This document shows, piece by piece, positions 10,560-23,870 of a stretch of DNA of 64,000 nt (positions within the stretch are counted from its first letter, which is position 1; each line of letters opens with the position of its first letter). This DNA is from Prochilodus magdalenae (lineage: Eukaryota > Chordata > Actinopteri > Characiformes > Prochilodontidae). The notes beneath the pieces are model-generated. The model was not told where the DNA came from, ran no database searches, and saw only the letters and a program-made list of their open reading frames with translations. The stretch spans positions 310,001 through 374,000 of the forward strand of contig JAMWET010005007.1 of the NCBI GenBank assembly GCA_024036415.1. Direction: 5' to 3'. Both the position numbers and the translations under genes were made by a program.

Positions 10560-12400
10560 AAAATGAAAATAAATGTTAATATTTGGCTTTTGCAGTATAG
10601 TATAGTACTCACTGGGATTTCCTTTGTAGCAGTGAAATCTGGATTTGGTGGAAAGTGTACTGGGATTAGTCTGTCTTGTACCTAAGCAGTGATTACAGCA
10701 GGATCTGCACGTCAGGCTGGGTAGTGGGTAATGGGACTACACTCTATTACCCATTTTCCCCTAGTGTTTGTGCCTGTCACCTGTCTGCCACTGCCTCCTG
10801 TCTGTGGTCCAGCTGACAGCCGCATGCTGGCTAGAGTTACGTCTCCCGACTGTGTCCCCAAATCCTGATGGGGACACAGTCAGCAAAACCTCCAGGCCCA
10901 CTCCATGTCCATTAGCCTGAGTGAAGGTGCGTGAACATGGGGTTACTTCTTCCCAGGGCAGGATTAGTGTGTTTGAGGCAGCTGTATGCTGGAAATGGAA
11001 ACGGAAAACAGAGACGGAAAAGAGAACCAGATTGTGCATGTTTTGAAGGCTGACATGGAATGGGACAGGCTTCCTAGAACTCTGGGATTCCAGGAAATGG
11101 CCTGAACGCCTGGAATGTCTATGTTCTACCTTTGCAGAGGGCAAGAGGAGAGCACCATGGGTGAACAAAAAGCATGGCCATTCAGTTTCCTCTGTAGAAT
11201 GTGTAGGAGGACGTGGAATGTCGTTCTATTGAGAAACACTTTTCAGCCATTGTTGTTGTCTTTTTTATGCTTGTCAGTGTCTGTGCACCTGTACATGGAA
11301 GGGATTGTGTGACTCAGTAGTTCTTTCCACTTCATTAAAGGCATTGAAACTGGACTTGATTTAGTGGCTGAGGTGAATTACGTATGTAGTGGGTTGTATT
11401 GGAATTCTTTTGTAGTTAAAAAGTTTCAAGTGAAATGTGCTTTTGTGTCTTCTCTTTTTCCCATATTAAAGTGATAGACAGTTTATTACAGCACTTGGAC
11501 AGAAAGTCCAACAGATTTTTGGCAGCTCAGTCATTCTGAAGGAGGGGAAATGCATACTTTGTAAACTGCATAGCTCTAATTGGCAAAGCTTGTCCTTGTG
11601 TGAGGTAACCCAGTGATCTGCTTCAGATGGCAAACTTTTGGCAAACACTCTGAAACTGGATTCTTTGTAAACTAACAGTTATGTAATATTTATGAAATAG
11701 TGAAACCACATGGTTACGCTTTCAGCTAAGCTATTCCCTTTAGTGTGTTATGATAACTGGAGTTTGAATTTAACATCTGATACGCCAAAGACTATTTCAT
11801 GAGGTCCAAGCCTCAATCTGAGCATCACTGGTTAAAAAGGACTGTGTGCTTTTGCGGTCATTCGATGAATTATGCTAATTTTGAAGATGTCATCAGGTTT
11901 GATCTCCTCTGACAGCCCTACTGAGTTTGTATATAAGTCATAGAATTCGTACCTATATTACTGTAACACTGTCTTGCTGTCTATAATAAAGCGCTGCTGT
12001 GATGCATAAAATCATCTCACAGTGAGAGCTGGACAGGCTAACGTACAACATCCACACAGAGCGGTTTTAACAGTATTACAGCTTAGCTTCTGAGAGTACA
12101 CACTGAGCGCAGTGGATCTCCACATAATTTCAAACCATTAAAAATACACTACAGATGCCATGTATAGATGCTGTGCCTCTTTTCGCCAGTTCCCAACAAA
12201 ACCTCTTTTCACTCATTACAATGTTTTAATGCATTCATTTAATTGATATGAGGGTACATGTTAGTCTTTTAGTCATGTTAACCTTCTGTAATAGGAACAG
12301 TCTGATTCTGTAATTCTATCCATATTTTCAATCTGTAATAATGAGTTTCTATCACAATTTAAGGCGATTAATAGGCAATTAAACTGATCAAAATGTGCTA
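10560..12400. other. no feature recognised
   Basis: Intron sequence. The 135-codon minus-strand frame at 10761-11168 has no recognisable motif and no supporting splice pattern. Confidence 0.4.
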
Positions 12401-12419
12401 CCAAATTGTTTTTTTAATT

Positions 12420-12905
12420 ATATCATTATTATCAAATTACCAACTGTGATTTCAGTATTGCACGCTAGTATATGGTGCATCTGTATTAATCTACATTCAT
12501 CTAAAAAAAGGCTGCTCTTAGAAGTAAGTGTCAGTTTGGAATGGTATTGGGAAGGCAGATAAATTGAGCTACACATACAGAAGTAGTGTCTCTCAGTATG
12601 GCATCGGGCCGCCATGTTTGCAGCATGGTATGGCATACGTCTCTGAGTTGTGGAGTTTTTATATGGTGTCCTGTGATAATGCATCCCATGCAGCTTGAAC
12701 ATTCTCAGATGGTTCCTGAAGACTTTGCAGTAGGTTTAGAAGTGGAGTGATACAAGGCCATCTGGACTTGTGTGGAATCAAACCTTTGATCTTAATCATC
12801 ATCATTGATCATGATGCCTCCATACATGGATTCGAGGGTCATCTCTACCAAGACAAAAGCGGGACTTGTCAGTGAAGATGTCTCGCTGCCATTCTGCTGA
12901 AAAAC
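12420..12905 (-). pseudogene. Tc1-like transposase remnant, family A copy 1
   Basis: Read on the minus strand, the segment near 12900-12790 encodes SAEWQRDIFTDKSRFCLGRD followed by DPRIHVWRHHD. This is the Tc1-type region around the second catalytic Asp (the FSDESRF motif, here FTDKSRF). Further on, the C-terminal segment with the FKLHGMHYHRTP phrase is diverged. The frame is broken between the parts. Confidence 0.7.
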
Positions 12906-12999
12906 AAAAAAACCTAAAAAAACCCAAAGCTAAAATATGGTGCACCTGTATTTATAGTTTTGATTTATACGCACACTGAGGCAGACTTGCTCGTGCTGC

Positions 13000-14030
13000 A
13001 GTACTTGACTGTGACTGTGGGTTGCTAGCTAATGATGTGTAGGCCTGGGTTAAGGGGGAGTATTAGTTAAGGTCCCTGTGGAGAAGGAAGCGCAAAAAGG
13101 GGATTTCGTTTAGGCCAGGGAGAGCAAGAGAGGCGTGGGGGGGGCACGCTGATCTAGGTGGGCGCTCTCTCCTGTTTAGCTGATCCTGCTCTGTTGCAAA
13201 GAGCTGACTCAGTATGAGAGAGAAAGAGGGGAAGGAGAGTGTGTGTTTCCATCGAGGGTCTCTGCATACTGAAAAAGGGGAACACAGGAAGGCACACCAT
13301 TGTACTGGACTGTACAGACCCAATATTCCCACCTGAAATCTGGCATGACATCACTTTCAGTAGTCAGTGTGATTTTCAGAGGGGATTATTGTGTACTCTG
13401 CGTTGCTGACAGTAAACAACTGTTTTTGTTTACTGGTAAGCACATCCTGTAGGCTAATAACCCAGATCCATAGACTTCTACCCTGCTGCCACTGGCCTTA
13501 TGTAATCCACAGCTCTATTGCTTTTGTTTATTTTGGATGTGCAATTCTAAATAGGGCTGCAGCAACTGCTTTAGTGATTACCTGACACGCCAGTGTTCTC
13601 ATTTCTTAGTAGAATAGTCTTTATTATCAGTTAGATGAACTGCTGTTTCTTCATTTTGTTTATTGTCATACTCATTGATGCCTGTTCAAATCTGAAAGTT
13701 AGTGCGCACAGTTTTGTTATTTATCAGTGTCATCATATCTATACAATCCAGCTCACATCTGGTATGAGTGTGTGTAAGTTTTAACAGTAATCGCTTAACA
13801 ACCTGATATTACCTGTATTATATTTATATAACCTGTAAAACCAACAATATGAATAAAACAGAAAACATCAATCATACTAAATATTATACACAATAATAAC
13901 CCAGTACAGAAGCAGATGTGCTTATTTTACATGCACTTTGGTACATACCTCATGTTCCATTTACTTTGTTCAGTGTTCTTCATTGCTGTTTGTTTTATAC
14001 TGTTGATAACCTCTGAATATATTTTCGAAT
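13000..14030. other. no feature recognised
   Basis: A purine-rich stretch lies at 13075-13290 with a run of nine or more G near 13138. No gene or known repeat was seen. Confidence 0.4.
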
Positions 14031-14031
14031 A

Positions 14032-14060
14032 AATTCAATTCAATTCAATTCAATTCAATT
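14032..14060 (+). repeat. (AATTC)n microsatellite
   Basis: About six pentanucleotide units follow an AATAAA-containing AT-rich run. This could be the tail of a truncated retroposon. Confidence 0.85.
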
Positions 14061-15240
14061 AAATACAACTACAGGGTTGTACAGTATAACGAAACATGGT
14101 CAGGCTGCTTCTCTGGTGCAGTAATTATAATAATAGATAAATAGTTACACAATCACATTATTCCGGCATCTGTGTCAGTTTGTTTATTTCACATTTTTTA
14201 AATTCCAGTTGTTGAATTTTAACACTATTAAATCTGGTTAGTAGTGGGAACAGTGCACTCATTGTTTAATCTCAAACTCCGCCTCTGAGCTCAGCCTTTG
14301 GCTTATAAGCCCTTGAATGCTGTCATTTTATTAGCTCCATATTAATTAGTCCACTCTTCCTGTACACTACATGGGTATGAGTTGCGGGCGAGCAACTTCA
14401 ATTAGTTTGATTAAAGGTTTTTATTGTGCATGTTTTAATTCCACATAACATATAACCATAATTTGGTAAACACTTTTAATAATATGGTTTAATAATTACT
14501 AAATTACGTAAATTAATGTAATTATTACATTTATTTATTTATTTCTAATGAGTTTTTTACTCAGATTCCCCACTAGCTGTAAGTCTTTTCATTACAATGC
14601 CCATAAGGCGTTATGTCCGCTCGGGCTCTCAGTTATAAATTAAATGATGTATTCCACCTTCACTGCATAGCGTTGAATTGCTACCATACTGGATTAGTGG
14701 CCTGATCATTAGTTAATACTGTGAGACAGGTGCAGGGAAAGCATGCAACTGCCGTCTGCAGTCATGTAAGTTTACTGGCTTGCTGTGTTGACGCAGCGGT
14801 GCGTTATATGTATTCCTCAGCAGTGTCTGTGTGAGGTGACAGAAGGACAAAAGCTGACTGCCATAACTGGATTGGGCATGTTGCACTGCAGGAATTTGTG
14901 CAGAAACAGATTGTCACCAGATCCCGCTTTAGTCCCCTCTCCACTTCAGCTAACACTCCAAGCCCGCTGACATGATCGAAAAAGAAGGATTATCCAGTGA
15001 TACAATGTTTAGGCTTATTTCCTAATTCAGAGCTGTGATGCGAGGAGGGTAAAGTCAGTCACTGAGGATTAATGTTAATGTGTCCTGAGCTGTGTAGGAA
15101 TGAAAGTGGTTATTAGAATTGATGCATGGATGGAGCTATACTACTGTACTCCTATTCTACTTCTATCCTAAATGTGCAGTGTAGAACTGCAGAGAATCAC
15201 AGGACAGGTCTGTAAGTCACTATCCTCTGGGTTTTTCTGG
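14061..15240. other. no feature recognised
   Basis: AT-rich in its first half, without recognisable elements. Confidence 0.4.
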
Positions 15241-15249
15241 TTGTTTTAT

Positions 15250-16600
15250 TTTGCTGTGGATGATTGGCGTATTGTGGAGGTTCTGAGGATTAGTTGAGGG
15301 TCACCTTGTTGTTGCTGCCCCCCTTGATTTGGGGGGTCGTGGGTTGATTTGAGGGCTGTGTTGTAGATGGTTTGGGGGGTAGTTGTGGTTCACCGTGGTG
15401 GATGATTTGGAGAATTGTAGTGGGGATGTGTTATTATGGATGGTTTGGGGGATAGTTGTGAGTTGATATGGTGGATGGTTGGGGGATAACTGTGGGCTGT
15501 CTTGTGTATGGTTTGGCATGGGATAGTGGTGGGCTCTTGTTGTGAATGGTAGGGGGAAAGTATTGGAGCTGTGTTGTTGATGATTTGGGGGATAGTGGTG
15601 GGGGTATATTGTTGTGGATGTTTTGGGGGAAGGTTGTGAATCAATGTGACAGATTATTTGGAGGAGAGTGGCAGGGCCGTATTATTGTGCATGGTTTGGG
15701 GTATAGTGGTGGGTTGATGTGGTGGATGATTCATGGGAAAATGGTGGGGCAGGCTTGTTGTGGATAGGTTTGGGGTATAGTGGTGGGTTGATGTGGTGGA
15801 TGATTCATGGGAAAATGGTGGGGCAGGCTTGTTGTGGATAGGTTTGGGGTATAGTGGTGGGTTGATGTGGTGGATGATTCAAGGGAAAATGGTGGGGCAG
15901 GCTTGTTGTGGATAGGTTTGGGGTATAGTGCTGGGTTGATGTGGTTGATGATTTATGGGAAAATGGTGGGGCTGGCTTGTTGTGGATAGGTTTGGGGTAT
16001 AGTGGTGGGTTGATGTGGTTGATGATTTATGGGAAAATGGTGGGGCTGGCTTGTTGTGGATAGGTTTGGGGTATAGTGGTGGGTTGATGTGGTGGATGAT
16101 TCACGGGAAAATGGTGGGGCTGGCTTGTTGTGGATAGGTTTGGGGTATAGTGGTGGGTTGATGTGGTGGATGATTCATGGGAAAATGGTGGGGCTGGCTT
16201 GTTGTGGATAGGTTTGGGGTATAGTGGTGGGTTGATGTGGTGGATGATTCATGGGAAAATGGTGGGGCTGGCTTGTTGTGGATAGGTTTGGGGTATAGTG
16301 GTGGGTTGATGTGGTGGATGATTCATGGGAAAATGGTTGGGCTGGCTTGTTGTGGATAGGTTTGGGGTATAGTTGTGGGTTGATGTGGTGGACAGTCTTG
16401 GAAAGAGTGGTGGTGCTGTATTGCTATGGATGTTTTGGGGCCAGGTTGTGGGTTGATGTGGTAGATTATTTGGAGGATAGTGGCAGAGCTGTATTATTGT
16501 GGATGGTTTGGGGGACAGTGGTGGGTCGATGTGGTGGATGGTTTGGGGGATAGCAGTGGGACTGGCTTGTTGTGAATGATTCAAGGAATAGGCAGTGATA
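15250..16600 (+). repeat. G-rich minisatellite, 74-bp unit
   Basis: A GGGTTGATGTGG anchor recurs at 15711, 15785, 15859, 15933, 16007, 16081, 16155, 16229, 16303 and 16377, exactly 74 bp apart. The unit also contains GGATAGGTTTGGGGTATAGT and GGGAAAATGGTGGGGC. Flanks from 15250 to 15700 and 16380 to 16600 are older, diverged or shorter units made of the same words. Because 74 is not a multiple of three, frames rotate from unit to unit, and the open frames here on both strands (16249-16686 minus, 16311-16553 plus) are repeat artefacts. Confidence 0.95.
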
Positions 16601-16679
16601 TCTCTGACAAACACCAGCGCCCTGCCGACATGAGCGATGCATCTGACAGCAGCAGCCCAAGCGAGGAGACGCACAATGC

Positions 16680-16810
16680 CCTTCATCGTTTTCTCTCTGT
16701 TGTTCTTTTTCTCTCTTTCTGTCTGTCTTTTCCACTCTGGTTGCCTGTGTCTTCTTCTTCTAATCCTTATTTTGCTCTCCTTTTTCTCCCTTGCTCATTC
16801 TTATCCACTC
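16680..16810 (+). repeat. pyrimidine-rich tract
   Basis: C/T-rich plus strand with TCTCTTTCTGTCTG-like runs, just beyond the minisatellite. Low complexity. Confidence 0.6.
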
Positions 16811-18190
16811 CCAGGAGAGAACAGCTCCTGCTAGGCCTGCTAAACAGAGCCAGTTTCTATTCTTCAGCTCACCCCTGACACTCCACAGCACACTCATCTC
16901 ATTAAACAGAGTTGAATGAGTGAAGAGCCTGGAGCCTTCACTGCACTTTGAAGCACTTTGTATATGCAGTTTCACAGGGTTAGACAGGACATGGTGTAGC
17001 CCTGCACGTTTATTAGTAGGTTCTTTGATACCATGTGTCATCAGTATTGGTAGTTTATGTAGATCATATGCTTATTGAAGTAAGCTAAGGAGAAATCTGC
17101 ATTAGATGGGCTCTTTGATCGATTATTAATAAGGGTGTTACGGACATTTGGTGTGTCTCTGCCTATACTGAGTTTGATTATGGACTGTAGATAATCCACC
17201 CCACAGTGCACACTTGCTACTACATTAAGGATGCAGTTGAGGTAAGATATGCTGCTTTCGCATTTACTTTAAAAGCTTTAGTAAAGTCTCAGGCCTTACA
17301 TTTAACCTGTGGTTAGTTTAAAGAACTATATATATATATAGTGATGTGGCATCTCAGAAGTCGACCTCAACTCTCAACCACAGTTACAGCTAACAAATGT
17401 TTCAGTCCATCTTACTATCAGCCAGATAAACTTGAGAGAGCACAAGTCATGCATAGTCGTAATTCATTATTTGTAATTATTTGAAAATGAATCAAGTTTT
17501 CAGTCCAGAGTAGATGGATTTTACTTTGTCCCATCTTCCATGAGGCTAAAGGTGGCTTCTTCCACTTTTCCATTCAACCTGAAATGATGCACCGTGCAGT
17601 TAATGTACTGGTTTGCCAGTGCCGAATGTTCCACCATTTAAAGGGGTGTCAGAAAAGTTGTAATAGGTATACCATGGCTTCATTCCCTTTTACACAACAT
17701 TCTGTGAACCTAATGTTTGTTTTTGGTTTCCTTTTTTCCTTTTTTTTGTCATTTTTCATTGTTACCATTTATAATCATGAAGAATACGTAGATTGCAGAG
17801 CAGGACATATCAACCGGAGTGTGACCAGAGCTTGTGCTTATTACGGCTGGTGAGCAACAGGAATTATACCAACTCTTGCTACTCTTACATCAATATGTCT
17901 CTCAAGCTAATTACTATGAAAGGCATGGAGAGTCAATTATGAGTCAGTTATTGTCAAAGATTTGTACCTGGCTGTCTGACGTTTTTGGATTCCAAAACAA
18001 GTCTCTTTTTTTCCAAAAGAAGTCTCTTCCAAAAGAATGCTTTACAGATTTGAACCTTTGTGCTCTAAACTAATCCTGTCCTGGGATAAGTGAAGCTGTT
18101 GGCCTGCTCTCTGAACTTGCAGTAACTGAGTAGTTGGTAATGTGCAATGATCGGGCCACATGTGACTTGTTTACTGTCACCAAAATAAGA
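16811..18190. other. no feature recognised; contains a short (TA)n
   Basis: A TA run lies at 17327-17341. Nothing else was recognised. Confidence 0.4.
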
Positions 18191-18196
18191 GGTGAA

Positions 18197-18243
18197 GTTC
18201 TATTCTATTCTATTCTATTCTATTCTATTCTATTCTATTCTAT
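18197..18243 (+). repeat. (TTCTA)n microsatellite
   Basis: Nine uninterrupted pentanucleotide units. Likely polymorphic. Confidence 0.95.
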
Positions 18244-18849
18244 AGCTCACACATGATTTGAATGACGGTTTTGGTGACACAAAATGTCTTTTCAGCAGCA
18301 TTTAGGTTGCCGAGCCCTGCACTACCCCTAGTGCTAACAAGGACAGTTTGGACCAAAAGGAGTTTGCTCAGAGCTTAACACACCACTGCATCCATTTGCT
18401 CCCTATAATATTATCACAGTTGAGCTATTTAAGCCAACAGTTATCTGCACTGTCCAGACAAGCCAAATGTTTAGTTAGCTATGTTAATGCAAGCAGTTCT
18501 GTCCTTTTAAGAGGAGTTAATGATTTTAAAAGCTAATATTTGCAGGGGATCTTTAGCTCTTTAAATTATTACATCCTTCGCCTAATTATTCAGTAAATAC
18601 ATGTAAAACAATGTAAACTGACTGGATATTCTTGGAAGGCTAGGAAACCGAAACCTGTTGGGATTTAAAGAGGTTCATTAACAGCAAGCGGCTGTTGTGC
18701 TGATTTCTTTATGCTTTAAACTATACTACAGACTGCAGATGTTTAACTTCTGAAAATGTATCTTACTACAGTAAGTTGGCTATAGAAAAATAATTATAAT
18801 GAAATTAACAAGGTGATAGTTGGGAGAAGAATCTTTTATATTTTTTGTC

Positions 18850-19080
18850 AAAACCATCTATGCGTTGTGTTGCAGATAAATCTACTAAAGTTAGCATGCT
18901 AACCAGCCAGCCGTGGCTCATCATGTTTGTCATGTAATACCTGTTTGCGCCTCAGGAGGTGATAGTGAGTCACTGAAGTCTTCTATCAGTCCAACACGAA
19001 AGGAGGAAGTATCATTGCCCCATCGGTGTGTTCTAACCTCTTCACAATCGCTGATCACGTTAGATTATTGCAGGGTAGGT
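18850..19080 (+). repeat. dispersed repeat pair, copy 1
   Basis: It shares AAATCTACTAAAGTTAGCAT then GCTAA, and later the words GGGTCACTG/GAGTCACTGAAG, ATCAGTCCAACACG and GATGCCC/ATTGCCCC, in the same order with 38520-38720. Both copies are diverged. Family unknown. Confidence 0.55.
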
Positions 19081-19392
19081 AGCCAATGAAAGGATCAGTA
19101 AACACCACAGAGAGTGAAACTCTTAGCAAGCGACTATTATACCCACTGCTGCCGCCTGCTTTTAGCAGCAAACCCCAAATTCACATTTAACACTGGCATC
19201 ACTTTTACTGTTACTGTTGTTGAGTAAAGAGAAGTCTGATGATAAAATTGCAACTGGTCAGAATTAAAAGGGAGTGCTTTTTGGTGATAGGTTGCCCCCT
19301 ATAGTTTGGAGTATGAATTTGACAGGATGTGTCATGAATTGCTCCATCAAATGGTTTAAACCTAACTGTTTTTAAATGACGGATATTAGCTT

Positions 19393-19446
19393 GTTATGTT
19401 ATGTTATGTAATATTATGTTATGTTATGTTATATGTTATGTGTTAT
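19393..19446 (+). repeat. imperfect (ATGTT)n repeat
   Basis: Pentanucleotide units of TTATG/ATGTT with a few interruptions. Confidence 0.85.
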
Positions 19447-20455
19447 GCGGTTGAATGTTCTCCAGCCAAGCAAACACAAAGGTTTTAAGAATCTGGTTCA
19501 TTGGTGAATCACACTGTGAATAGACCATCGTGCCTAAAACCAGATGGTAATGTACATGGTAGGATGTTATGGTCTCTCTACAGCCATTTTACATTTAACA
19601 AAGACAATCTACATACCTTCTAACCTCACAATTTTGTTCAGTCTAATATAGGGAAGTTGTTTGTGTTTTACAACAGGCTAAAATTGCTTAGGAGGTTTGT
19701 GCCAAAGTGACCAGCAACTTTGCATCCATCTGACACAGTGTCAGCAGCACTTTGCTTTGTTTGTTCATTACTGTCTGCAGTGTACACCGGGTTTACATCA
19801 CAAGATATTAGATGGCATCAGTGCTTTTTTAAGAGTACAAGTTAATAAGCATGGGATCTAGTATTAATGCCTCTCTCGCTGATAGTGTTAAAATAGGCCT
19901 GATAGGTCTGATCTTTCATTATCAGATTGTAGTATGTCCAGTTAGTAAGCCATGGTCTGCTAAAATATATGTAGGACACTGGTCTACAAAGATACAGAAT
20001 GGTGGGCCTTCCTCAGGGCCTTCAGCTCATATAGAGAGCTTTTTCCGTTCGGAGTGGAGCTCTGCACTCCAGAGGACCGAACTGAGCTTGAGCGTGTAGC
20101 ATATTGATTCTTTTAATTGACTTGTTAGCGCTAGTTCTAGTTCTCTGTGATTATTTATAGTTCAGAGCAAAAGAGCGAATAGCTACAGCCTAGCTCCTGC
20201 AGTCGGCTTACATTTTCTTATGCAAGCTGCTGGGTTTTGCTTGCATCATCAAGCAAAAAATATGCTGTCTGCAAATGTTTGCAAACATAAGGCCATTTAT
20301 TTTCTGGAGCCTGATAAAACAAAGTTGAACAACACTGCTACTCTGACGTCCTTCAGAACTAATGATTCGTGTCACAACGTTTGATCAGTGCTGGCTGTAG
20401 ATTTAGGGGGATCAGAGATGAGGCGGATTATCCAGATGTGAACATAAGCAATTAC

Positions 20456-20487
<32 letters not shown>

Positions 20488-20492
20488 TGTGT
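20456..20492 (+). repeat. (GT)n microsatellite
   Basis: About 18 GT units with one ATGT interruption. Open frames through it are artefacts. Confidence 0.95.
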
Positions 20493-20499
20493 TGGTGAT

Positions 20500-23040
20500 G
20501 ACAGAGACTCCTTTTAAAGCAGATCCTTGCAAATGCACATCGATCACTTTTACCACACAGTCACTGCGATGCATTCATGAGTGTAGAGGTGGCTTTTTTA
20601 TGATTTTGTGATTCACTGCTGTTACGAACGAGCAGAGCAAATTGAAAAATGCTGAGCGTCTGCATAGAAAAGGACAGCTGCTCCTGCGTGAGCCTCTCCT
20701 CCACAGCATACAGGTAGGACACCTTGCTTGGCTGGCATAAATCGGGCATGATTCATCATTTGGAAAGATGAGGCTGGTACATTTGCATTTAAAGAACTTC
20801 GCTGTTGGGTGGGCTGAAGGTGGGGGGCTGTCTCAAAGCATTTGAAATCTGTTTAATGAACTGTGACAGACAGAACAGGCAGAGAACAAAGGCCTGTTGT
20901 TACAGATGTAATAGATATGAGACTGCAGTTGCAGATGTTCTCTGTCAGTTATTTGTCAGATCCACCAGGGAGAAATGAAACTGTTTAATTACAGATAAAG
21001 ACTAATGTCACTTGTCAGCCGTTTGGTTGAGCTCTTTGAAAGAGGCTTTAGTGTATTCCTGCAGGCTTTTGGATCTCATTGCCGCTCAAGTACTCAGGTA
21101 GTTAACCATTCTTGGGGCCAGTATTTGAATAGTCAAATCACTATTTGGGTATTCATTATACTGCATCACTGAGAATGTCTGTGAAATTTTAAGTGTGTAA
21201 AGTGCGACAGTTTTGCTTGTATATGGGGATAAGTAAATGCCTTACGTTGCTATTGTTTACTTTGAAACATGAGTACTTTAGTATGGGAATGTTACCAAAG
21301 GCTCATTAAGGAAGGCCAAAGAGATCAACAGTAGTGTAACTGCAAGTAGGTTAACTGTTGGTTTGAGTTAGTAGGGAAAACAACCAAACAATATTTCTCT
21401 GTTTTCAGTATTATTATTATTTCGTCATCCACTGAGAAGATAAACTCTCCGCTGCAGTTGTACACACAGGTTCGAATACCTCTTATGATATGTGTTTTTT
21501 GAATAAAAAAACAATTTTTGAGGAAATTGGTTAATACCACCTATATAATCAATAAACATTAATAAGATCATTTCTAATAATGTTAGTGCACAATTTCTGT
21601 ATATTTGTTGGGTTAAACATATTGGAAAAAACAACACAACACGTAAAAAGTACTTTTGGCATGTTTCATTAGTAAACATAGCTGCTCTGTGCCATATTGA
21701 GAGACTCTACTTCTGTATGTGTAGCTCATTAAATATTGCCCTTTATGGTGACCTTTATATTCCTTCAAAATAGCATTGTGTGTATTAATTACTATAAAAA
21801 TCAAGAACTTTATAATTTAATAACAAGTTTCATGCAGCATGATATCAAGTGCATTACAGGTTATTTCAGGAGGAACTTCTCACCCCACCCAACCCCTCAT
21901 TTTCGTATTTCAGGTGCACAAATGCTTAATATGGAGCATTTTTATGGGGACACTAGTTGCGCTGGCTGTGTGACTCACAACAAAAAATCCTGAGGTCCCT
22001 TTCTCTCTTTTCAAACACCTTCTGTGCATGTAAAGCCATGATAAAAAAACCATTTTGCATATTACTTGTTGGTACCATTTTATGAGCCTCCTGATGGCCT
22101 GACCTGTAACTATGAAAGATTTTTTCGGAGGCTGCGAACTATTGAGGTCATTCATTCATTGCCGTTTAGCATTCATGATCCGCCACAAAGGAATGGAGAA
22201 TCCACATTTAAACCAGTAGCTCTTCTGGCCTGCGTTACCAAGGCCTCAGTGTATCTCTGTGAATGGCATTGAGGACATTTGAAAGCTAGCTCTGTTACCA
22301 AAGCATTCAGGATGTAAATCTGTTTTATTGCAGTGTTGAGTCTCGTGTTGTGACAAGTCTGCTTACGCTTAGTGGAGGGCCATCAATGATTAATGCAGCT
22401 AAGTGTTTCTCTGAACGCGGGCCACTCTCTCCATGACTGGCTAGCTCTTCGCAGCAGAGTCATCAGGGGAGGATGTAAAGAAGCATTTCTAATCTGCAGG
22501 GACGTGTGGGCTGGTGCCCAGTGTGCTTGTAAGTATGGATTACAGTCTGTATGATCTCTCTTTACATAGTAATAGCATGCTAGCATCATATGCAAGCACT
22601 GTTTGGTAGACAGAAACTATAACTACAGGGGTTGTAGTTATAGGAGCAGACTGGCATTTGCGTGCCAGCCTGCTCTATTTTTACCTTGTGATGAATAGAG
22701 TCCTAGCTTTGGGCTTCATTATCTGGGAACGCACAGCTAACAATTACATTCAGCTCAATTCTCCTGTAGAGTTATTCAGTTTTATTACCTTCACGATGAA
22801 TTACGAATTTGGATAATGGGACACTTTAATTGCCAGCCAGGATTGATTAAGCATGCCTTTATTTTTCCAAACGGTCGGCAAACTGGAAGCAAATAATAAA
22901 CAGGTTTGTTTTTCTGGCAGCTTGTGGACGATAGAACATCAGTGCTCACTAGAATGTGTTTCATTAGTATGAAACCTTGATGAGCAGACCTTCGACTAGT
23001 GCACTGAGCTTTTCATTAAATTGATCTTAAAATGAGGAAA
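20500..23040. other. unique-looking intron sequence
   Basis: No gene or mobile element was recognised. The interval 22640-22900 is homeodomain-site-rich (several TAATT/ATTA cores) and free of recognised repeats, so it could be a conserved noncoding element; this needs an alignment. Confidence 0.35.
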
Positions 23041-23267
23041 GTATAGTATTGTGCAAAAGTCAGAGACCGCACCTCAAAACAGTCATATACATATATATAA
23101 CAATTTTTTTCGAAAAAGCATAAAATATGTATTTAAAATTACATAAAAGCCTCACAGAAATAATTCACATTGTCAAAAAAAGGTACTTCCACTTAGAATT
23201 AGGTGTCTGATTGCAATCCTAGAAAAGATACTGGAGGACAGAAGGAAAAAGGAAGATAGAGGTTATG

Positions 23268-23690
23268 TCACCGATGGGCGAGTAGTCGAGGAAGCCGGAC
23301 ATAAATGCAAGTGGTTTTAATCAAACACCAGATAACTACAGAACAAAACAAAAGACAGAAGCAAACCAACAGAACAGGAAACAGGATGACAAACCAAAAA
23401 ACAAGGATTGAAACATATAACCAGAAACCAAACAAACATACAACATGAATCCAAACTAACATTAAACAGGAAACCAAACATACTCTATGAACACAAAACG
23501 CCAAGCAAAAACACAGGGGACAACAGGGAGTACAAATGAACAAGACAAACAAGCAACACCTGGGAAGGGGCGGGGCTACAAACACAGGACCTAGAGGGCA
23601 GAGACAGGAGGGGCACATGACCAAAACAGACAGTCGCACATGGGGCATGACAACAAGGATCACATGACCAAAACAAAAGCACATGGATGG
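23268..23690. mobile_element. probable interspersed repeat
   Basis: An A-rich, C/A-biased stretch carries CACCTGGGAAGGGGCGGGGC and ACAAACACAGGACC phrases that I associate with widespread fish repeats, followed by a (CAGA)n run at 23692-23722. The 138-codon minus-strand frame (23268-23684) reflects base composition and has no motif. Confidence 0.4.
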
Positions 23691-23691
23691 G

Positions 23692-23722
23692 GACAGGCAG
23701 ACAGACAGACAGATAGACAGAT
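23692..23722 (+). repeat. (CAGA)n microsatellite
   Basis: About six tetranucleotide units with one GATA variant. Confidence 0.85.
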
Positions 23723-23732
23723 GTAACAGGAT

Positions 23733-23870
23733 ACCAGGAACAATAAATGATAATAAATTTAGACTGGCATGGGCAATATTTATTGAGCTACAAAAACAGA
23801 AGCAGTATCTCTTAGTATGGCGTCAGGCTACCATTTTGCTTAAGCATGTTGGGTTGGGTGTACTGGTCCT
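23733..23870 (-). mobile_element. Tc1-like family A terminal fragment, copy 2
   Basis: ACCAGGAACAATAAATGATA and the later phrase ATCTCTTAGTATGGCGTCAG recur, slightly changed, at 57770 and near 12590. Only the outer end of the element is present. Confidence 0.6.

Noticed and set aside
10761..11168. 135-codon minus-strand frame
   Set aside because: No recognisable motif, no exon-like splice sites, and placement inside the plekha7 intron in antisense.
16249..16686. 145-codon minus-strand frame rich in Pro, Thr, His and Asn
   Set aside because: It lies inside the 74-bp minisatellite. The unit length is not a multiple of three and overlapping frames on both strands are open, so it reflects the repeat.
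23268..23684. 138-codon Cys/Leu/Val-rich minus-strand frame that looks membrane-like
   Set aside because: Hydrophobicity arises from the T-rich complement of an A-rich repeat. No defined start context, family or splice signals.
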